A DNA stretch of 64,000 nucleotides from Carya illinoinensis (lineage: Eukaryota > Streptophyta > Magnoliopsida > Fagales > Juglandaceae). Location of the stretch: assembly GCF_018687715.1 (NCBI RefSeq), contig NC_056754.1, positions 14,158,501 to 14,222,500 on the forward strand. The letters are read 5' to 3'. The notes under the pieces were generated by a model that ran no database searches, was not told the origin of the DNA, and saw only the letters and a list, made by a program, of their open reading frames with translations. The position numbers and the translations under genes are program-made. Shown piece after piece: positions 47,811 to 58,333 of the stretch. How positions within the stretch are numbered: position 1 is the stretch's first letter; every line of letters starts with the position of its first letter.

Positions 47811-49529
47811 TGCAGATAATGACCTACACAAAAAGCGGAATAAGATAAGTTCATGGCAAGCTCAGTTTTATTTGTTGTTCTACAAGGAAAAGGAAAAGGA
47901 AAAGATAAAAAATAAAAAATAAAAATCAAAGCCAAGCACATCAACAATGAATGACATAGTTCCCAAAGAGTCTTTCGGGTCAAATAAAGGCAAAAAAAGA
48001 ACATGGACAAGGACAACATTTATGGAATCTGTAAATTCAACCATTGAGAAAGTAAAATATTTTAATTTGGAAATATTGTATGCTTGTTTCTTCCTAACTC
48101 AAATCTAACATAGAAAACACTTTCAATTTCCATTGCTCAAAGAATCAAATTAAAAGATATAGGATAAAACCTGTAATGATGGCAAAAGGCACCATAAAAG
48201 TATCATTATTTTCTTGTGCCCTTCAACTCTAGAAAAATTCCGCCCCTTTTTAGGTCCTCTAGATTACGGAGATAGAGCAATTCCATTGAGATATTTTCTC
48301 CTTCCAAGAAACCCCACAAATACTCCTACATATGAACGTGATTCTCGTCTATAAAGAACACTTGTTTGAAGCCACATGCGCTACCAGTCCCATATTCACA
48401 TCCACCCCCAAACCAAACATTATGCACTCACTTCTTATAATATTCAAACCTAAACCTACAATACGAGAAAGATCACCTTCTTATTTTTTTAAGTAGCCAT
48501 TTTAAATAGCTATATTTCCTTCTTCTTCTTCTTCTTTTAATTGAGCTTTCAAACATAAGGTTGTAATATAGAATGACAAAATTCTAATATAGTTCCAGAC
48601 AAACTGGTAGCTTACAATGCCAGAGATCAAATAGGAAAAAATAACTCATCCTTTGATTATACACCTATCATTATTCTCTCTTCAGTAGTTGCATCCTTCA
48701 AATTTGCTCAATCTTCCGACTTGTAATAATATTAAAGACATCACCACTAAGCAGTATTCAACAGAAAATCACATATAATGCCAATGAATAATGACAATGT
48801 GCAACAAAATTATAGTTTTGTAAGCTATAACAGAGCTCAATTTAAGCAAATTCAAACTGACAAAATGAAAAAATATCAGAAGATTACAAAGATATGCATC
48901 TATTAATGCTAAAATCCAGCATCAGGTACAATATAGTCACACTTACCTGAGCAAAGCACACCTGTTAAGTACTTCTCTTCTTAACGAACTGGACACTGGA
49001 GACCAGATCTAGAACCCAATTTAACTCAAAAAACTTAAGGCCCCATTCAACCTTCGGCTAACTTAGTTTCTCTGTGATACTTCTTCTAGAAGCGCGACCA
49101 TAAAAAGCTGCTGAAGACAGAGGGCTTGCACATTAAACATGGATATAAATATCAATTCCATGTACCAGCCGGAAACTATAAATCTTACTTAATCAAGGAT
49201 CAAACTATAGTAGCAGCAAAGTAACATAACATAGCTATGAAATGTAGATAGTTGGTGAGTCAAAGGGCCAATACAATTCAATAATTCTACAAGCCATTTC
49301 TTTCCATTTTCCAACACTTGCAAACAAACATGCTGCGAGCTAAGTGAATAATCCACTATTCACCCACTTGTCTATAGCTTCCATAACCATCACAAGAAAA
49401 TACAGGTTCTTTTAACATATATGAACGTTGAGGAATCAATACTTAAATGTTCCACAGACCTATCCATCATATACATCATTAGAAATTGTAAAGGCAAAGT
49501 TTTTTGTTCTTTCAATCATTAATTATCTC

Positions 49530-49615
49530 TTGTATGCATCTTGTGTACTAGGGTTGCGCCCCCCTGCACTTTTAATGAAGGCGACTTATTTTAAAAAACT
49601 AAAAAAAAAAAAAAC
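49530..49615 (+). mobile_element. LINE 3' tail with A-run
   Basis: TGTGTACTAGGGTTGCGCCC ... TTTTAATGAAGGCGACTT followed by A-rich sequence at 49600-49614. Same tail family as 13090-13190 and 59519-59690; antisense to the host gene. Confidence 0.55.
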
Positions 49616-49616
49616 C

Positions 49617-49795
49617 ACAACTAACCTTGTTCACTTTTACAAAACATCTCATCTCACTTAATCATTACAACTTTTTCAAATTCTCGTGCAAAATAAAATA
49701 AACAATTCAACTTTTTCAATTTCCAATACAAAAATAATATTAAAACAAAATATTCTAATAATATTTTAATCTCATCTCATCTCTGAAAACAAACG
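49617..49795. mobile_element. MITE, CATCTCATCTC family, copy 2
   Basis: ACATCTCATCTCACTTAATC on the left and CTCATCTCATCTCTGAAAAC on the right, with AAACAATTCAACTTTTTCAA in the middle. It shares order and most of its sequence with 43000-43205. Confidence 0.75.
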
Positions 49796-50640
49796 AGACT
49801 GATTTGGAGATGGAACCAGTAGAGAGAGGTTTATTAGGATGCCTAAAAAACTAATGCTTTATCACATGAAAGCAAGCTTGTAGGAAAACAAACGCTACTC
49901 GTATCTGGAAAGAAACAAACACTTACATTGCACACATGAAAGCAAGCTTGTAGGAAAACAAGTTTCCCTCAAAAAACAACTAAAAACTCACTAGTTTGCC
50001 AAGAAGAGAGAATGCGTAAACAAACACAAACCATATTGATGTAGTTAAAAGAACAATCTGACAATATCAGTCTCAATATTAACGCCAGCTACGGGATACC
50101 ATTCTCCAAATAAATGATACCACCAATCTTAACAACAAATATCTATAGATTCTTTTAAGCAAAATATTGAGTATAGCAGGATTTCAGACATTTCGTTTTG
50201 TAATCAAAGATCAAGAGAGTAAACATTAGAAAAAATGATCGAAACAACTACAAAGGTCATCTCAAATTTGTGAAATTAAAATTTCATTGATAATCAGTTG
50301 GCAAGAAACAAAAGCAGTAATTATCAATTTCATTTTCAGTTACGAGGAATCATATTAAGCATAAATTATACAATAGAGAAAAGCTGGAAAAGAGACAGTA
50401 CCTTGAACCCAAAGCCAAGACCTCAAAACCCATCATGGGTCACAAAGGTAACGGACAAAAAGCGAGAAGATCGAGCTAGGAACGAAAAAAGGAATTTCCT
50501 TTTTGGGATTTGAGAGATACAGAAACTCTTCACAGAGGGATGATCACAGAGGAAAGAGGAGCTAAGAAGCTGGATTTCTCACAATCAAAGGAGTCAGAGA
50601 GAAGGAAGTGTGGAACAAAACTGACCCGGCTTCTTTGATT

Positions 50641-52003
50641 CCAAAGCGAAACTCTTTTAAATATTTTGAATTCCTTCTTCTCCCTTTCAAGTACCGAATG
50701 CCAGGATTAGCTGTTTCCTGGGTGCGCACCATAGCATTTTGGTCAGCGAACGTGTGCTTTGTTTAAAGTTTAAACATTGCTTCCGGTTTCAGTTCAAGAA
50801 ATCATATTTGAAATTAATTTAGCAATTATAACTTTCTATCAGGATTTTATTATCTTCAATAATAAACTATTATTTTCAAAAAAAAAAAAAAATAATAGAG
50901 AAATATATAATTTCATACTTTAACCTCTTTAAGTTAAAAATTACATAAAATATTCTGTATTGACAGAGATAACAGAATTCAAATAAAAACACTCTTTTTT
51001 TCTATCTAAAAATTGCTTTAGTCATGTGTCATTTCCTTTTATAACATGTAGCTTCACCCAAGGTAATATTGATAATATCACTAATTTCATTAATTATATA
51101 TTAGCTTTTCATTTTTTTTTAAATTTACAAAGAGACGATGTACCTGTGAAATTAAAATTTATGACCTTACCATTATCTTTTGTCGTTCTAATGAAATGGT
51201 ATTAATTAAAGAAAACACTACACCCACCTACAAAACCAATCGATAAAACCCACTGATTAGATTTACTATTATTATTATTATTATTTAATAATTAATGAAG
51301 TGTTTTTTTTAATGAATTTATGATTTTTATTTTTTAAATATTTAAGGGGTTTAAAAAAATATTTAAAAGAAAAAAAAAAATTGCTGTTCAATGACTCCTC
51401 TCAGTGGGAGTAGCACCACTCTTAATTAAATTACAAATCAACCAATAACTAATTTCATTTTATTGATAGTATTAGAATATAAACTAAATGGCATCTCTAA
51501 CCGTTAATTTAAGCTTGCTAGATAATGATTTAGCATGATATTCTTCACACCACGCAACATTCAATATTATGTGACGGGTGTATTTTTATTATTTGAGGTG
51601 TCAAAGACTCAGATAGAAAATTTACAAAGAAAGTGAACAACAATACTTTTATCGTCAAGTGGTCGCTTCAATTGTTTAAAGATTAAAGAGATAAGGAGTT
51701 CAACCCTTGAAAGAAAACAGAGATGAAGATTAAGAATACGTGTTGACATTTCCAAAGGAGAGGTTTTTAATTTATGTAATTGGAAGCATTCAAACATTAT
51801 GAAAAATGTCATTTGCGGAGTACCATACGATAAGCATCCGAAAGTGATTGGGAGATTGGAAAGGAAAAAAGAAGAGAAAAGAAGATGTCATAGGAAAATT
51901 CCCGGGGAAAAAATGTGGTTGACAAGTTGCCTGCGTAGCTTACAACTTTGAGGGGAGAAAAGGAAATATAGATTGGAATTTGTTTCAATGGATTCATAGT
52001 TTG
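50641..52003. other. Intergenic, promoter side of the GONST1-like gene
   Basis: AT-rich, no recognised gene. It ends with GTTTG (51999-52003), the left target duplication of copia copy C. Confidence 0.5.
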
Positions 52004-52567
52004 TGTTAGGAGGTTGTGATACGGGGCATACAATTACAACTGAAGTAGAAATGAGAAAGAATAAAAGAAATAATAAGGAACTCCAATTGTAGAAGAATTT
52101 CACTTATAGCAAAAGGATTACAAGAATTTCTCTCTTGAATAAGGAGAGCACAATTGACAATACCCTCTCTTATAAAAGGAGAAAACTCACTCTTTCTTAT
52201 AAAATGAGAGACAATATATAGGAGAAACCTCACTATTTTTCTCTCTAAAACTCTCTCTCTTTCTCTAAATTTTTCTTTCAAAATGTGATAGGTTTCTAAA
52301 AGCAAAAACATGTATTTATAGGAGTTAAAGGAGGTGGAAGATGGCGGAAGCAACTGGAAGATGGCGGAAGCAAATGTGAACGCAAGCTTGATGTAGGTTG
52401 TCAACTAGCCACCATTTTTGACCCATAAAGGTGGCGGTGGAAGATAGCGGAAGCAAGTGGAAGATGGCAGAAGCAAGTGGAAGATGGCGGAAGCAAGTGT
52501 GAATGCAAGCTCAACTAGCCACCATTTTTGACCCATAAAAGTCCATAAAAGTGGCTTTACCGCTACA
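52004..52567 (-). repeat. Copia copy C 3' LTR
   Basis: Contains tandem units GGAAGATGGCGGAAGCAA (about 20 bp, four or five copies) and two copies of AACTAGCCACCATTTTTGAC. It carries a TATA-like run near 52310. Confidence 0.9.
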
Positions 52568-52633
52568 TATCTCCCACTTAAAGTCACTTTTGTAATCCTT
52601 CTATCTTTTCTACACTTTCCATCTCTATGCCGC

Positions 52634-55600
52634 TTACATATCTGCTAGGCCTAAGGAGGATCGACACCAGATAAACTTGTCATTATTAATTGGCTTTGTT
52701 AATATATCTGCTAGGTTGTCTTTTGTATGGATTTTTTGTATATCCACACTTCCTTCTTCCACCTTCTCACGAATGAAGTGATACTGAACTCGTATGTGCT
52801 TTGTCCTTGAATGAAATGCTGGATTCTTTGCCAAATGCAAAGCGCTCTGACTATCACAAAATAAATCAACCTTCTCTTGTACGTGTCCGAGCTCTTCCAG
52901 TAGCATTTGCAACCATATTGCCTCTTGCTAGCTTGTGTAGCTGCAACATATTCTGCCTCCGTTGTAGAAGTAGCCACGATAGACTGCAATTTTGAAACCC
53001 AGCTTACAGCTCCTCCAGCAAGAGTAAACACATAACCTGAGGTGGACTTGCTCTTGTCAAGATCACCTGCATAATCTGAATCAACATAGCCTCTGACAGT
53101 AAAGTCTGATCCTTCATAACATAATGCGACATTTGAGGTACCCTTGACATATCTCAGGATCCTCTTTACAGCACTCCAATGCTCTTTACCAGGATTCGCC
53201 ATGTATCGACTAACCATTCCCACTGATTGTGCAATGTCTGGTCTTGTACAAACCATAGCGAACATTAAGCTACCCACTGCTGATGCATACGGTACTCGAG
53301 ACATTTTCATCCTCTCTGCTTCATTGCTATGACTCATACTTGAGAATAACTTGAAATTAATAGGAAGAGGGGTAGAAATTGGCTTACAATCTTGCATGTT
53401 GAAGCGTCGCAAGATTTTCTTCAAATAATTTTTCTGAGAAAGCCATATCTTCCTATTATTTCTGTCTCGGTAAATTTGCATCCCTAGAATCTTGTTTGCT
53501 GGTCCTAAGTCCTTCATTTCAAACTCCCTAACCAACTATGCCTTTAAGTCTGTAATACGATCTTTGTTGAGGCCTGCTACCAACATGTCGTCAACATACA
53601 ACAACAGAATAATGAAATTACCATCACCAAATCTCTTGTAGTAAACACAAGGATCTGAACTATGTCTGTTGTATCCAAGGCTCATGATAAAGGAATCAAA
53701 TCTCTTATACCAACATCTCGGCGCCTGTTTGAGACCGTATAGAGATTTGTTCAACTTGCAAACCAAGTTCTCTTTTTCTTTTTCTTCAAAACCTTCTGGT
53801 TGGAGCATGTAAATTTCTTCTTCAATTTCTCCATGAAGAAATGCAGTTTTCACGTCCAGTTGTTCTAAGTACAAGTCAAATGTAGCACACATCGCAAGGA
53901 CTGCTCGAACCGTTGAGAGTCGAACAACAGGAGAGAATATTTCGTTAAAGTCTATGCCTTCTTTCTGAGCGAATCCTTTCACCACCAATCTAGCACGATA
54001 CCGCTCCACTTGATCATTGCCATTTCGTTTGATCTTGTAAACCCATTTGTTTCCGATGGCCTTCCTTCCTTATGGTAGTGGTACAAGATCCCATGTTTTG
54101 TTTTTATGGAGAGCTTCAATTTCTTCTTGCATTGCAACCATCCACAGAGAAGCTTCTTGACTATTTGTAGCCTCATAGAAATTTGACGGTTCTCCATCTT
54201 CTGTTAGTAGACAGTATGCGACATTTCCCTTCATGATGTACTCTGAGTGCCAAGCTGGTTTTCTTCTCTCCCGAGTTGACCGTCGAACTTGTGGAATTGC
54301 ACACTTAGCTTGTTCTTGTTCTTCGTGCTCTGATATTGCTTCAGAAGAATCTGGAACTTCTAATTCTTGTCTTTCTTCAACTTGAACTGTAGTAGTCTCT
54401 GGTTTCTCTTTTGAAGCGCTATCATTTTCTTTTTCTTGTACCTTATCTTCTACAAATACAACATCCCTGCTGATTAGCACCTTGCGGGCAGTGGGATCCC
54501 ACAGGCGATACCTCTTGACTCCATCAGCATACCCTAAGAAAATACATTTTCTAGATTTTGGATCTAGCTTTGATGTTTCTTGGGCGTTGTACATAACATA
54601 AACAGGACTTCCAAATGTATGTAAGTGAGAATAATCAGCTGGCTTATCAGTCCACATCTCCATCGGCGTTTTCAGATCAATTGCGGTTGATGGTGACCGA
54701 TTGATCACATAACAAGCAGTCTTGACTGCTTCTGCCCAAAATGACTTGGCCATTCCTGCAGTTCTCAACATCGCTCTTGTTCGTTCTAACAAAGTTCTGT
54801 TCATCCGCTCTGCTATTCCATTTTGTTGTGGAGTGTATGCCACCGTGAGCTGCCTTTTGATACCTTCTTGTTGACAGAAGCTATCAAATTCACTACCAGT
54901 ATATTCTCCTCCATTGTCTGTCCTTAAACACTTGATCTTCTTTTCAGATTCAAACTCAACCCGCGCTTTGAATATTTTGAAAACTGGAAATACATCTGCT
55001 TTAGTTTTTATTGGATACACCCAACATCTCCTGGAGTAATCGTCAATAAATGACACAAAGTATTTTGCTCCTCCTAGGGACAAAACTGGTGCTTGCCAAA
55101 CATCAGAATGGATTAGTTCTAAGATAGCTTTACTTCTAGCAGAGGAACTATTAAATTTCAATCTGTGCTGCTTACTAGTAACACAATACTCACAAAAGGG
55201 TAATGAAACCTTTTTGAGCCCTGGAAGAAGCTTTTGTTCAGCAAGAATCTTCAAACCTCGTTCCGACATGTGGCCAAGCTTACGGTGCCACATCATTGTT
55301 AATTCTTCTGCAGAACTTGCCAGCGCAGTGGATGCTTCTCCTTCTTGTTGTGTTTCTCCTTTAAGCATGTACAAATTTGCAGCTATCTTTTCCGCTTTCA
55401 TCATTACAAGCGCGCCTTTAACTATTTTCATGATCCCATCTTGAATATGGGTTTTACACCCACTATTATCTAATTGTCCTAAAGACAATAGATTTTTCTT
55501 CAGGCCTTTCACATGTCGTACCTCCTGAATGGTGCGAACTGTACCGTCACACATCTTCAATTTGATGGTACCAATACCAGCAATCTCCAAGGCATGATCG

Positions 55601-56574
55601 TCTCCCATGAACACAGATCCTCCTGAGATAGGTTCATATTGATGGAACCATTCTCTCCGGGGAGTCATATGCCATATTGCTCCTGAATCAATAAGCCAGA
55701 CATCAGCGAATCTTCTTCTACCTTCAGTAACTGTTGTTGCCTCATTGTATAAAATTTCACCATCATCTGAGGTGCTTGCTACACAACCCTGAGCTTTTGA
55801 CAACTCAGGGCCTTTTCCTTTGGCTTCTTCGTTCTTCTTGAGATGCCAACACTCCCTTTTGTAGTGCCCTTTCTTGCCACAGTGATAACACTTGACATTC
55901 TTCTTACTTCTGGATTTTGATCTACTCTGATTTTGACTCCCACTGGGGCCACGTTCCGTTGATCTCCCTCTCGTCATTACCAAAGCTTCGGCTTGTTGTG
56001 AACCTCCTGGTCTATCTTCTTTGCTTTTGCGCCGACTTTCTTCTTCAAGAACCGCAGCTGCAATATCATCGAAGACTAGAACTTCAATGTTGTTGGTTAA
56101 GTTGATGATGAGTTGATCATACGAATCAGGTAGACTTTGAAGTAGAATTTCATCACGTTCACCCATCTCTATGTTATGCCCCATTGCTGTGAGCTGTGAA
56201 AATAAAGTGTTGAGGGTGTTGATGTGGTCTGTCACCATAGTTGACTCCATCATCCGAAGGGTATAGAGTTTTCTTCTCAAGAAAATTTTGTTGTGTAGTG
56301 ATTTGGCCTCGTACAATTTTGTCAGAGTATCTCATATCTCTTTTGCTGTCTTTTTCTCCGCCACACTTGACAATACTCCATCAGCTAGCACTAGGTGCAG
56401 ATTAGCAATAGCATTGTCATCCATCTCGTTCCACTTGCCGTCGTCAGTGATCTCATCGGGCCTATCTCCAATTGCCGTCAAGCAATTATCTTTCCTCAAA
56501 ATTGCTTTTATTCTCATTTTCCACAATGAGAAATTACTCCCATTGAACTTCTCTATTTCGTACTTCGTCGCCAT
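52634..56574 (-). pseudogene. Copia copy C gag-pol polyprotein, broken
   Basis: From ATG 56574: Gag (FNGSNFSLWKMRIKAIL), a zinc knuckle CYHCGKKGHYKREC near 55880, protease WLIDSGAIWHMT near 55690, integrase with all three acidic residues (HSDVW, RTDNGGEY, GIAERMN), RT (LEQLDVKTAFLHG near 53855 and YVDDMLVAG near 53590) and RNase H (VDSDYAGDLDKSKSTSGY near 53070) up to the stop at 52634. Breaks: TGA 56332-56334 in place of Trp after KEI, TAA 54070-54072, TAG 53536-53538 in place of Gln, and a one-base deletion near 52930. All frame segments otherwise align, so the parent was intact. Not functional here. Confidence 0.93.
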
Positions 56575-56641
56575 TATTGAAGATGCCTCCTTTCCACTAA
56601 CTGGATCTAACTGTAGCACGAAAACTGGCTATAAACCTGAT

Positions 56642-56653
56642 GCTCTGATACCA
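56642..56653 (-). other. Primer-binding site of copia copy C
   Basis: TGGTATCAGAGC on the minus strand, one base inside the 5' LTR, a perfect initiator tRNA-Met match. Confidence 0.9.
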
Positions 56654-56654
56654 C

Positions 56655-57217
56655 TGTTAGGAGGTTGTGGTACGAGGCATACAATTACAACTGAAGTAGA
56701 AATGAGAAAGAATAAAAGAAATAATAAGGAACTCCAATTGTAGAAAAATTTCACTTATAGCAAAAGGATTACAAGAATTTCTCTCTTGAATAAAGAGAGC
56801 ACAATTGACAATACCCTCTCTTATAAAAGGAGAAAACTCACTCTTTCTTATAAAAGGAGAGACAATATATAGGAGAAACCTCACTATTTTTCTCTCTAAA
56901 ACTCTCTCTCTTTCTCTAAATTTTTCTTTCAAAATGGGATAGGTTTCTAAAGCAAAAATATGTATTTATAGGAGTTAAAGGAGGTGGAAGATGGCGGAAG
57001 CAACTGGAAGATGGTGGAAGCAAATGTGAACGCAAGCTTGATGTAAGTTGTCAACTAGCCACCATTTTTGACCCATAAAGGTGGCGGTGGAAGATAGCGG
57101 AAACAAGTGGAAGATGGCAGAAGCAAGTGGAAGATAGCAGAAGCAAGTGTGAATGCAAGCTCAACTAGCCACCATTTTTGACCCATAAAAGTCCATAAAA
57201 GTGACTTTACCGCTACA
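56655..57217 (-). repeat. Copia copy C 5' LTR
   Basis: Counterpart of 52004-52567, with the same internal GGAAGATGGCGG units, somewhat more diverged (AGATAGCAGAAG, AGATGGTGGAAG). Confidence 0.9.
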
Positions 57218-58333
57218 GTTTGGGGTTTAAAATCTTTATGATCCGAGAAGTTTAACCAAAAGGGATAAAGTTTTTCAAATCATGGATTAAATCTTTACAA
57301 TCAATACATTCTTCCATGTCGAAAAGAACTTGAAACATGGGTGCTTTTGGATTCAATAATTGTACCAGGAGAGACGCCACCCACAAAAGTCAGAACAGAA
57401 TTAGAACGAAATAGGCCAACATCCACTACAGTGCCATGTACAAAACAGAAAAGGAAAGTCAACGAAATTGGATAAGTCTTCTTAATGGGGCCGTTCCCAC
57501 AACTTTGGTTAGCGTTATCCATCAACTAGAGTATCAGAAACGTGTTTGTGTAGTGGATGTTTATTAATGGGCGCACCCACATTTAGGACATCAATAAATA
57601 AAGGATAGTGCTTTTTCAGGTTTATTAGTGAAGTTTTGCTATATATAAATAAAATCGCGTACTAATCTGCGTACTAATACTGATTCTTTCATACTTAAAA
57701 TTTAAATCAGCATTGTTTTCAATAAAATCTACTTTTTGACCAATCACAATAGATTGGTACATATATTAGTGCATAATTATGCTTGCAACTAGATTTTTCC
57801 TTATTGGTGGCTGTGAAAAGTCCATCCTAGAGTTCAGACTGTCTTTGGTTACCTGTTCCCCAGCAAATGTTCAACATCTTTAGCAGTTTCTTAAACTAGA
57901 CCTGAAGGGATGCTTTTAGTAAGTCCATCCAAAAGGTCATGTGATTATTTTCTTTTTCTTTTATTGTAATGATGAATGACAAATAGGTCTAGAGTATATT
58001 ATTCCTCTTATTTTTATTGTTGAGATCTTACACGCTTTCGCGTGCGTTGGTGGCAGTACAATACCAGACGCCCCTTTTCCACAATCGAGATGAATCCTAA
58101 TTCATAGAGGGGATGAATCACTGCTATAAAAATACACTCACCCCACCAACAAGAATAAAATACAATGAGGTTAATCGTATGGCTACGCACCAATCTTTTA
58201 GTGTCGTATGTATACTTGCCCTTTACCACCTCCTTGTAGCCTGTAGGGTGGTAGAAACTGAGAAAGCAAACCGATCCCTGGCTTCCTTTCTGTATTTTAT
58301 ATTCTCTTCCTGTCAGCCAATTGGTTTGTTTCA
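57218..58333. other. Intergenic between copia copy C and the repair gene
   Basis: It begins with GTTTG, the right target duplication of copy C. No convincing gene; a 74-codon minus-strand frame near 57301-57525 has no family match. The last part should contain the 3' UTR of the SNM1-like gene. Confidence 0.45.

Larger units (their letters stand above)
47811..50640 (-). other. 5' leader and non-coding exons of the GONST1-like gene
   Basis: The first coding exon starts at an acceptor (TTTTTGTGTAG) at 47824, leaving 13 nt of leader before ATG 47810. A plausible non-coding exon is 48947-49008 (acceptor GGTTCTAG, donor CAG|GTAAGT), and the first exon probably ends at 50402 (TTCAAG|GTACTG) with transcription starting near 50.6 kb. 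These exons are inferred from splice signals only. The leader introns contain a LINE tail and a MITE. Confidence 0.5.
52004..57217 (-). mobile_element. Ty1/copia retrotransposon copy C, 5.2 kb, minus strand
   Basis: LTRs at 52004-52567 (3') and 56655-57217 (5'), both reading TGTAGCGGTAAAG ... CCTAACA on the minus strand, with target duplication GTTTG at 51999-52003 and 57218-57222. A tRNA-Met PBS (TGGTATCAGAGC, plus-strand 56642-56653) and a purine tract AAGTGGGAGATA next to the 3' LTR are present. A single gag-pol frame lies between, with three stops and one frameshift. The LTRs differ at about 14 of 564 positions by hand (about 2.5%). The compact size and single polyprotein suit a Tork/Tnt1-like lineage, unlike the Sirevirus copies. 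Confidence 0.95.

Noticed and set aside
57301..57525. 74-codon minus frame between copia copy C and the repair gene
   Set aside because: No recognisable family, no promoter or splice context; kept only as a note in the spacer entry.
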